Below are positions 6,021 through 11,597 of a DNA stretch of 11,597 nucleotides, piece by piece (position 1 is the first letter of the stretch; every line of letters starts with the position of its first letter). The DNA lies in contig NZ_ML142865.1 in NCBI RefSeq assembly GCF_004138495.1, positions 163,502 to 175,098 of the forward strand, written 5' to 3'. The DNA comes from Phytoactinopolyspora endophytica (GTDB taxonomy: Bacteria; Actinomycetota; Actinomycetes; Jiangellales; Jiangellaceae). The notes under the pieces were generated by a model. That model was not told where the DNA came from. It ran no database searches and was given only the letters and a program-made list of their open reading frames with translations. Position numbers and translations under genes: made by a program.

Positions 6021-6056
6021 TCACACGCCTTCTCACACGGTCCCACGAGATCGTGG
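6021..6056 (+). promoter_or_regulatory. Tandem heptamers and palindrome upstream of the SARP operon
   Basis: TCACACG at 6021-6027 and again at 6033-6039 (N5 spacer) repeat exactly the arrangement at 5094-5112. A related TCCCACG follows at 6041-6047, overlapping the palindrome CCACGA-GA-TCGTGG (6043-6056). The block ends 22 bases before the ATG at 6079, where an operator of an autoregulated SARP gene would be expected. Confidence 0.55.
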
Positions 6057-6078
6057 TGCCACCGACGAGGGAGGCACC

Positions 6079-6495
6079 ATGACCATCACGATGAATCGCA
6101 TTGAGACGCAGCCGTTCCTGCCCAGCAACAGTGACGCGGATGGCGTACTGGGCACCCTGCGTGACGCCCTCGGCACCGTCTCGGAGCTGGACCCCGATCT
6201 AGTGCACTCTGACACCTGCGCCGGCCACGCGATCGTGACTCTCGCCGGGGCGGCCCGGGCGGCCGCCACAGCCCTGGGTACCGCGCCCGGGACCGTCCTG
6301 CGTGAAGGATCCGGCGTGGTTGTCGTCCGTGACCTGGTCGCCGCAGTGTCCCTTCTAGAGCTCGCGGCGTCACGACGCGGTGGTCCTTCGGACCCGCGTG
6401 CCTTGGAGCAGATCGCGCGCGGAGCGAACACCGCGTACAGCCGGCTTCTGCTTGCGGCTCCGTCGGCGACCAAAACGGGCGTACCATGCAGGTGA
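6079..6495 (+). CDS. Unknown 138-residue protein, first gene of the SARP operon
   Basis: The ATG at 6079 follows GGGAGG (6069-6074), better than any upstream start. The protein is Ala/Leu-rich and probably all-helical: a polar N-terminus (1-20), a helix around DGVLGTLRDALGTVSEL, then AIVTLAGAARAAATAL, a short V-rich stretch VVVVRDLVAAVSLLELAA (80-97), and a last helix ALEQIARGANTAYSRLLLAA. There is no signal peptide or membrane segment. Its stop lies 14 bases before the likely start of the regulator, so the two are co-transcribed. I do not recognise the family; a partner or ligand-binding accessory of the regulator is only a guess from position. Confidence 0.8.
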   Translation: MTITMNRIETQPFLPSNSDADGVLGTLRDALGTVSELDPDLVHSDTCAGHAIVTLAGAARAAATALGTAPGTVLREGSGVVVVRDLVAAVSLLELAASRRGGPSDPRALEQIARGANTAYSRLLLAAPSATKTGVPCR

Positions 6496-6509
6496 ACGGG
6501 AGGGCGCCC

Positions 6510-8324
6510 ATGGTGACGATCAAGTTGCTCGGGCGTCCGGCAGTCTTCGGCGACGGAGTCGAGCTGGACGGGCCACGCGGCAAGAAGGGCTGGGGCCTCC
6601 TCACATACTTGGTGAGCAACGGCGCCGCCGTCCCGCGCGAGCGCCTCGTCAGGCTCCTGTTTCCGGACGCCCAGGATGGCCTGGGCTCTTTGCGCTGGAA
6701 CCTTGCGGAACTCCGCCGCATCACGCGAGAGCCGCACGCGTTCGCTGGGGACCCGGTGACGCTGTCCTTGACGCGCGACGTGCAGGTCGACATACACCTT
6801 CTGGCGGCGGCCCCATGGTATGAGGTGATCGACCAGATCGACCTGTCCGCACCGCTCCTCGAAGGGCTCACGTTCCCGTCATGCGCGGGCTTCGAGCTTT
6901 GGCTCGAGGGGGAGCGGCAACGTGTCGTTGCGCTTGCCGCGGCAGCTCTCCGCGAGGCCGCACGCGACGAGATCGCCTCCGCCCGGGCGGACGAAGCGGT
7001 GGGGCACGCCCGGCGCCTGGTCGCGCTCCAGCCATGGGACGAGAACTGCCATGAGCTCCTCGTTCGTGCGCTCGCTCGGTCCGGCGACGTCCCCGGGGCC
7101 CGTGCGCACGTCGAGCTGGTCACCGAATCTTTCCTTGACGAGCTCGGTGTGCCTCCCTCCCGTTCGGTGAGCGCCGCCGCGGAGCCGCTGATGTCCCGTC
7201 CCGCCCAGGCCAGCCGGACGCGCACGGAGGCACAGCTGCAGGCGGGCGTGACCGCCGTGTCGGCAGGTGCGTCGGACACCGGGATCGGGTCACTGCGGCG
7301 CGCGGTCGCCGGCGCGAGGGCGATTGCGGACCCCGAGCTCCTGGTCAGGGCACTGATCCACCTCGGCAGCGCCCAGGTGCACGCCGTCCGTGGCGCCGAC
7401 GAGGCGGGCGTGGCGGCGCTCAGGGAGGCCGTGGCCGTCGCGGAACGCGTCGGACGTCCTGGCCTCGCGACCGCGGCCTGCCGGGAGCTGGCATGGGTGG
7501 AGTTCCTCCGCTGCCGCTTCGAGCCGGCCGAGCGTTGGCTGGACCGCGCCATGGCAACCGTGGGCGCCGACGATTCGGAGCGTGCCTGGATCCTGCTGAC
7601 GAAGGGCTCTCTGCGCAGCGACGCCGGACGTTACGAGGAGGCGATACCGCTGTTCCTCGACGCCGTGCGTCACGCTGAGTATGGCGGCGATCTGCGGGCG
7701 TCCGCGATGGCGCTGACCCACCTCGGGCGACTGCGGCTGCTGCGCGGCGAGGATGAACTGGCGGCGGAGCACCTGGAGCGTGCCCGGGCACTGGCGGACC
7801 AGGCCGGCTGGCTCACGTTCGCGTCGTACCCGCTGTCGTGGAGCGCCGAGGTAGCCATGCACGCCGGTCGCGTCGACGAAGCTGAGGAGTTGTTCAGCCG
7901 CGCCCACGCACTGGCCGTCGAAGTGGGCGACCCGTGCTGGGAGAGCCTCGCGTGTCGGGGCCTCGGGCTGGTCGCGGCCGAGCGCGGGGAGCACACCGTG
8001 GCTGCTCGTCTGCTACACGATTCCCGAACCGCGTGCCGACGCGTGAACGACGCCTACGTCTGGCTGGAGGCCTACGGGCTTGCAGCCCAGGTGACCCATG
8101 CGATTGCAAACGGATTGGGCAACGTCGAGGAACTGGTGGACGACCTGGACCAGCTGGCGTCGGTGCACGGCATGCGGGAGCTCCAGGCGGAAGCCGCGAT
8201 GCTCCGAGTCTCTGCGGGCAGGACCGACGCGTTGGAGGCAGCCCGGAGCCACGTCGCTTCCGTCGACAATCCGGTGCTCTCCGCACGGCTCATTCAGCTG
8301 GAGGCCGCTCTGGCCCGGCCCTGA
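6510..8324 (+). CDS. SARP/BTAD-type transcriptional regulator with TPR repeats
   Basis: A 604-residue protein. Residues 1-95 are an OmpR-like winged helix in SARP form (IKLLGRPAVFGDG at the start, LFPDAQDGLGSLRWNLAELRR in the recognition region). Residues about 95-215 form the bacterial transcriptional activator domain (LLEGLTFPSCAGFELWLEGERQRV ... ARRLVALQPWDENCHELLVRALARSGD). From about 240 to the end is helical TPR-like repeat sequence (ERAWILLTKGSLRSDAGRYEEAIPLFLDAV and similar). There is no NB-ARC ATPase, unlike AfsR. The ATG at 6510 is preferred to 6486 because GGGAGGG (6498-6504) precedes it at five bases. The family activates transcription from direct heptamer repeats; two such repeats occur at 5094 and 6021. 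The TPR part probably receives a peptide, protein or small-molecule signal, possibly from the co-transcribed 138-residue protein. Confidence 0.9.
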   Translation: MVTIKLLGRPAVFGDGVELDGPRGKKGWGLLTYLVSNGAAVPRERLVRLLFPDAQDGLGSLRWNLAELRRITREPHAFAGDPVTLSLTRDVQVDIHLLAAAPWYEVIDQIDLSAPLLEGLTFPSCAGFELWLEGERQRVVALAAAALREAARDEIASARADEAVGHARRLVALQPWDENCHELLVRALARSGDVPGARAHVELVTESFLDELGVPPSRSVSAAAEPLMSRPAQASRTRTEAQLQAGVTAVSAGASDTGIGSLRRAVAGARAIADPELLVRALIHLGSAQVHAVRGADEAGVAALREAVAVAERVGRPGLATAACRELAWVEFLRCRFEPAERWLDRAMATVGADDSERAWILLTKGSLRSDAGRYEEAIPLFLDAVRHAEYGGDLRASAMALTHLGRLRLLRGEDELAAEHLERARALADQAGWLTFASYPLSWSAEVAMHAGRVDEAEELFSRAHALAVEVGDPCWESLACRGLGLVAAERGEHTVAARLLHDSRTACRRVNDAYVWLEAYGLAAQVTHAIANGLGNVEELVDDLDQLASVHGMRELQAEAAMLRVSAGRTDALEAARSHVASVDNPVLSARLIQLEAALARP

Positions 8325-8346
8325 GCCATCTGGCTGGTCTACTCTG

Positions 8347-9315
8347 TCATCCGGCGGTGACGTCGGTACAGGCGTCCACGATGGCTTTGGCTGCGTCACG
8401 CGGTGTGCCGTGCGCGGGGAAATGATGTGCACCGATGGCGGGCCGTGAGTTCACTTCGACGATGACGTGGTTCTCGGGTGTCGCCGGCCGAGTGTAGTCG
8501 GAGGCGATGATGTCCACGCCGGAGAGGCCGAGCTGCGGAAACGCCAGCTCTGCGCGCCCGGCGAGGTCCAGATACGACGGGTGCGCCGTGTCGGTCAGGT
8601 CGACGGAGTCCGCGCCACTGGAGAACCCGCCCCGATCGTCCAGCACTACCCGCTCGCCTGACGCCGGCACGTGGTGTGGGTCGCCACGTACCGGAACCGT
8701 GTGACCCCGCAGGTGCGGGTTGTCCTGCCGCGCGGCGTTCTTCTCTTCCACCAGCTCGGCGACGGTTGATCGGCCGTCGCCGATCACCTGAGCAGGAGTG
8801 CGTCCGGCCACAGCGATGCATCTCCCGCCGACGGTGAGGAACCGAGCTTCCTCACCGTCCTGGACACGCTCGACCACGACCTTGCCGCCCGGCGACACGG
8901 CCAGCTCCCAGGCCGCCCGGAATCCGTCCTCGTCGCTGACACCCACACTGACGCCGTGGCCGGAGCCTCGCCCGGCTGGCTTGACCGCAACCGGCCACAG
9001 CCGACGTGCCCTGCTGAGCGCGCGGTCGAAGTCATCCGACCGGTAAGAGCCGCCGGCTGCCACAGTCAGACCGGCTCGGCGCAGCAGGGCGCGGGTGTAG
9101 TCCTTGCGGGTGGTCAACTCGGCGCCGATGGTCGATGTGACCGCGCATCGAGTCATGTTCCATCCATGGGTGACGCCGTCGATGTCGACCACGAACGCCG
9201 CCTTGCGCAGCCATATCGGCTCGTGCCCGCGGCGAGATACCTCCAATGCGATCAGATGAGTGGACAGCTCGTAGTAGGTGCCGAGTGGAACTTCCTCCGC
9301 AGGTGGGTAACCCAT
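8347..9315 (-). CDS. Stand-alone ATP-grasp ligase, cyanophycin-synthetase-like
   Basis: A 322-residue ATP-grasp enzyme. The order of motifs follows the ATP-grasp part of cyanophycin synthetase and of GshF: T-S-x-I-G-A-E with ATP-binding Lys71 (61-82), VAVKPAGRGSGHGVSVGV (109-126), VVVER (146-150), RFLTVGGRCIAVAGR and PAQVIGDGRSTVAELVEEKN (174-193), metal-binding Asp268 in SGVDII, and VEVNSRP (286-292). It lacks the Mur-ligase half of cyanophycin synthetase and is close to the minimal size of the fold. It should join a carboxylate to an amine through an acyl-phosphate. Substrates are unknown, and no peptide precursor or partner ligase is adjacent. The ATG is supported by GAGGGGG seven bases upstream. 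It stands alone behind the tetR gene and converges with the SARP operon, the stops being only 22 bases apart. Confidence 0.9.
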   Translation of the reverse strand: MGYPPAEEVPLGTYYELSTHLIALEVSRRGHEPIWLRKAAFVVDIDGVTHGWNMTRCAVTSTIGAELTTRKDYTRALLRRAGLTVAAGGSYRSDDFDRALSRARRLWPVAVKPAGRGSGHGVSVGVSDEDGFRAAWELAVSPGGKVVVERVQDGEEARFLTVGGRCIAVAGRTPAQVIGDGRSTVAELVEEKNAARQDNPHLRGHTVPVRGDPHHVPASGERVVLDDRGGFSSGADSVDLTDTAHPSYLDLAGRAELAFPQLGLSGVDIIASDYTRPATPENHVIVEVNSRPAIGAHHFPAHGTPRDAAKAIVDACTDVTAG

Positions 9316-9465
9316 CGTGTGACCCCCTCAGATCAGACGTTGCGCGGGCTCCCTCCGCTGGCCATTCCCCTGAACGCGCCCGCGTGTGGCGAGCGTAACG
9401 GCTGGGATGGATCTCTGGCCATCAGCGCAGATGAGAATGCGTCCAGCGAAGTCAATAGGCCTTCG

Positions 9466-10047
9466 TCACGTATCGGGCCCGGGTGGACGGACGGCGTCGA
9501 GGAGTAAGGCGAGCGCGCGGTTGACCCGATCGGTCGGAGCGGCGGGGCCGAAGCTGTGAGCCGCAGCGCTCAACATGTCAACCAGGAGCGCGGTGTCATC
9601 CAGGCCCAGGTCGGGCCGGATGCGCCCGGCTGCTTGCGCGTGACGTAGCGGTTCCTCGAAGATCGCGAGGAACCGAGCTGAGATGTCCTGCCTGGTCGCC
9701 TCCGACACGGCACGGCTATTGAAGACGTCGACGAAGCCCACGTCCTTGACGAGCATCTCGAGCATCGCGGTGAGGATGTCGATGTAGGCGTCGGCGGGAT
9801 CGGCTGCGGCGTGGCTGACCCGTTCCAGTTCGGTGATGTTGTCAAGGAAGACGGCCTGCACCAGGCTTTCGCGGGTAGGGAACCGGCGGTGCATCGTCGC
9901 CCGGCCCACCCCGGCCTCGCGTGCGATGGCATCGAGGGGAGTGTCCAGACCGCGCTCGGCGAACAGCCTGCGGGCGGCCGAGATGATGGCGTCGCGGTTG
10001 CGGCGCGCATCCGCACGCAGCGACGTCATGCTCGGCTGGACGGTCAC
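9466..10047 (-). CDS. TetR-family transcriptional repressor
   Basis: A 193-residue protein from the GTG at 10047. The N-terminal helix-turn-helix is clear: RDAIISAARRLFAERGLDTPLDAIAREAGVGRATMHRRFPTRESLVQAVF (18-67). A variable all-helical ligand and dimer domain follows. The start is placed at the GTG because a good promoter (-35 CTGACA, -10 TATACT) ends seven bases before it, so the transcript would begin at the GTG (leaderless). The alternative ATG at 10029 has no Shine-Dalgarno. It lies back to back with the small membrane-protein gene at 10214 and may repress it and itself. The ligand is unknown. Confidence 0.92.
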   Translation of the reverse strand: MTVQPSMTSLRADARRNRDAIISAARRLFAERGLDTPLDAIAREAGVGRATMHRRFPTRESLVQAVFLDNITELERVSHAAADPADAYIDILTAMLEMLVKDVGFVDVFNSRAVSEATRQDISARFLAIFEEPLRHAQAAGRIRPDLGLDDTALLVDMLSAAAHSFGPAAPTDRVNRALALLLDAVRPPGPDT

Positions 10048-10054
10048 CAGAATG

Positions 10055-10082
10055 AGTATAGGCAGGGCAATGTCGATGTCAG
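10055..10082 (-). promoter_or_regulatory. Promoter of the tetR gene
   Basis: On the minus strand, -35 CTGACA (10082-10077) and -10 TATACT (10060-10055) are separated by 16 bases. The predicted first transcribed base falls at or next to the GTG at 10047, implying leaderless translation. Confidence 0.6.
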
Positions 10083-10089
10083 CGGACGA

Positions 10090-10137
10090 AAGCCCGAACA
10101 TATATGGGCTTGACTGCCCACTTGGCGCTACTATGGA
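10090..10137 (+). promoter_or_regulatory. Candidate TetR operator and divergent promoter
   Basis: Inverted repeat AAGCCC-N10-GGGCTT (10090-10095 with 10106-10111) has an AT-rich centre. Its right arm overlaps a -35-like TTGACT (10110-10115), and TATGGA (10132-10137) is a weak -10. Location between divergent genes, one encoding TetR, fits an operator controlling the plus-strand gene. Confidence 0.45.
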
Positions 10138-10213
10138 GGCTCGTTCTGGAGCATGTCGGCGTTAGCGCAGCAGCTCTGGAGCTGGTTCTCGTTCAAGGGC
10201 GAAGGAGGGCGTG

Positions 10214-10462
10214 ATGTTCCAGTTCGGCACGGCTGCTTACGCAGAACTGAGCTCGACGCTGGTGACGCTGCTCTCGGCGACGTTCGTGGTGGGAATCGCG
10301 CTGTTGCTCATGTCTGCGGTCGGGCACGCGTTGCGGGCTGTGGGCTTGTATCTGTATCGACGCCATTGCGAGCGTCAGGCCGAGGCATGCCGACATGCTG
10401 AAGCGCTACGCGGGATCTCAGAGCTTGAGCAATACCTGGGCCGTCGAGACGCGACACCGTGA
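10214..10462 (+). CDS. Small membrane protein of unknown function
   Basis: An 82-residue protein. The ATG at 10214 has GGAGG (10204-10208) five bases upstream; an in-frame GTG at 10211 would sit too close to it. One or two hydrophobic segments (about 14-46, LVTLLSATFVVGIALLLMSAVGHALRAVGLYL) are followed by a basic, Cys-containing, probably cytoplasmic helix (YRRHCERQAEACRHAEALRGISELEQYL). Codon use is like that of its neighbours. It is divergent from tetR and a likely target of that repressor. It converges with the MFS gene, stops being 40 bases apart. No family recognised. Confidence 0.75.
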   Translation: MFQFGTAAYAELSSTLVTLLSATFVVGIALLLMSAVGHALRAVGLYLYRRHCERQAEACRHAEALRGISELEQYLGRRDATP

Positions 10463-10502
10463 CCGCGCGTCACCGCAGCTGGCGGCGACTATCCATCACT
10501 CG

Positions 10503-11597
10503 TCAGGGACTGGGCGTGTTCCGTTCCGGGGCACGGACACGGAGGACGGCGAGGGCCCCGGCCAGGATCACCAGGACGATGCCGGCCATCCCCGCGCGCT
10601 GAGTCCCGAAGATGGCGATGAACCCGCTGAAGGCCGCCGGGCCGAGAAAGCTCACCGCCCGCCCGGTCGTGGCGTAGAGGCCGAACGCTTCTGCCTCGCG
10701 TTCCGGGCTGACGATACGGGCCAGGAACGTTCGGCTGGCGGACTGTGCCGGGCCGACGAACACCGCGAGGATCAGACCGCCCACCCAGAACGTCGCCTGC
10801 CCAGGGAGTGCGGTGATGAAGCTCCCGACGACGACCAGCGCCACCAGCGATCCGACGATGACCGTCTTCGGGCCTAACCGATCATCCAGCCGCCCACCGA
10901 AGACGGCGCCGAGCCCAGCTGTGAGGTTCGCGGCGATGGCGAAGATCACCACCTGCGTGTCACTGAATCCGAACGTGCCTGCGGCGATCACTCCGCCGAA
11001 GGTGAACACGGCGGCGAGCCCGTCCCGGTATACGGCGCTCGCGGCGAGGAACCACAGAGTGCGGCGCTCATCGCGCCACATGTGAGCCAGCCGCTTGCCC
11101 AGGACCACGTAGCTGGCGAAGAAATTGTGCCGCAGCCTTTCACCGGACGGCGGAGCCTCCGGCACGGCGAGGAGCACCGGTACGGCGAACAGTGCGAACC
11201 ACACCGCCGAGAACAGCGCGACGACCCGGATGTTCATCCCGTCGTCGGAGGTCACACCGAACAGCCCGACATCTGGCTGGATGAACGCGAAGAGCACGAT
11301 CGTCAGCGCGACGAGTCCACCGAAGTACCCCATGCCCCAGCCGAACCCGGACACCCGCCCGATCGTCTCCTTGGTGGAGATCCGGACCAGCATGGCGTTG
11401 TAGTTCACCCCCGCGAACTCGGAGAACACACTCCCGGCGGCGATCAGCGCCAGACCCAGCACCAGGTACGACGGGTCGTCGCGGACGAAGAACAACCCGG
11501 CTGTACACAGCACCACGAGCCCTGTATGCACACCGAGCCACAGCTTGCGCCTACCCGCGGCGTCGCTGCGCTGTCCCGTGACGGGCGCGAGTAAGGC
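10503..11597 (-). CDS. UMF1-family MFS transporter (partial, start beyond right edge)
   Basis: The last 364 codons of a polytopic membrane protein. The frame is open to the right edge; a GTG at 11529-11531 is in frame, but upstream residues (LLAPVTGQRSDAAGRRKLWLG) are clearly coding and contain the MFS motif-A-like D-x-x-G-R-R-K, so the true start lies outside. About ten hydrophobic segments remain, with FSEFAGVNYNAMLVRIS and the central loop before MWRDERRTLWFL typical of the Atg22-like UMF1 group. A second motif A, GGRLDDRLGPK, occurs in the C-terminal half, and FLARIVSPEREAEAFGLYATTGRAVSFLGP is very characteristic of UMF1. It probably moves small metabolites across the membrane; substrate unknown. 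Confidence 0.92.
   Translation of the reverse strand, partial: ALLAPVTGQRSDAAGRRKLWLGVHTGLVVLCTAGLFFVRDDPSYLVLGLALIAAGSVFSEFAGVNYNAMLVRISTKETIGRVSGFGWGMGYFGGLVALTIVLFAFIQPDVGLFGVTSDDGMNIRVVALFSAVWFALFAVPVLLAVPEAPPSGERLRHNFFASYVVLGKRLAHMWRDERRTLWFLAASAVYRDGLAAVFTFGGVIAAGTFGFSDTQVVIFAIAANLTAGLGAVFGGRLDDRLGPKTVIVGSLVALVVVGSFITALPGQATFWVGGLILAVFVGPAQSASRTFLARIVSPEREAEAFGLYATTGRAVSFLGPAAFSGFIAIFGTQRAGMAGIVLVILAGALAVLRVRAPERNTPSP

Noticed and set aside
6086..7552. 488-codon minus-strand ORF antisense to the SARP operon
   Set aside because: A Ser/Arg/Ala-rich shadow frame typical of high-GC DNA; the plus-strand frame has recognisable SARP/BTAD domains.
8325..8346. Terminator between the convergent SARP and ATP-grasp genes
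   Set aside because: Only a 4-base stem (AGCC/GGCT, near 8324-8335) is visible; too weak to call.

Overview
The window is high-GC DNA with strong G/C preference at third codon positions, GTG/TTG starts beside ATG, and SARP/BTAD, TetR, UMF1-type MFS and DrrA-like ABC families. This fits an Actinomycetota chromosome; I cannot name a genus. It reads as a mosaic of small independent transcription units around a tRNA-Lys gene, with several gene fragments, which suggests an accessory or recombining region.

Left part (1-3760): the tail of an upstream gene, then a secreted serpin-type lipoprotein (224-1495). Convergent to it is a compact minus-strand operon: ABC ATPase (2621-3586), ABC-2 permease (1770-2624, ATGA overlap) and a small XRE-type regulator (1515-1754). 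A hairpin spanning the serpin stop codon separates the two units. An AT-rich promoter with an inverted repeat drives the ABC operon.

Middle part (3857-6060): tRNA-Lys(TTT) followed by nested inverted repeats, then a gene whose product is a blasticidin-S-deaminase-like domain fused to an ASCH domain (4236-4955). The fusion is the most unusual protein here. After it come a HAD-phosphatase fragment (4969-5052), a 4-oxalocrotonate-tautomerase-like gene (5179-5406), and two minus-strand genes overlapping by ATGA: a one-TM protein, and the zinc-ribbon-like C-terminal piece of what looks like a larger protein. A 17-bp-arm hairpin separates the tautomerase from them.

Right-middle part (6079-8324): a two-gene operon of an unknown 138-aa protein and a 604-aa SARP/BTAD-TPR regulator. 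The arrangement TCACACG-N5-TCACACG occurs twice in the window, once upstream of this operon (6021-6039) and once upstream of the tautomerase (5094-5112), both in gene orientation. Tandem heptamers are the typical SARP operator form, so I infer that this regulator controls itself and the tautomerase.

Right part (8347-11597): a lone ATP-grasp enzyme resembling the ligase part of cyanophycin synthetase; a TetR repressor with a well-formed promoter that predicts a leaderless GTG start; a divergent small membrane protein, with a probable TetR operator between the two; and a UMF1-family MFS transporter whose start lies beyond the right edge. No CRISPR array, insertion sequence or rRNA was seen.
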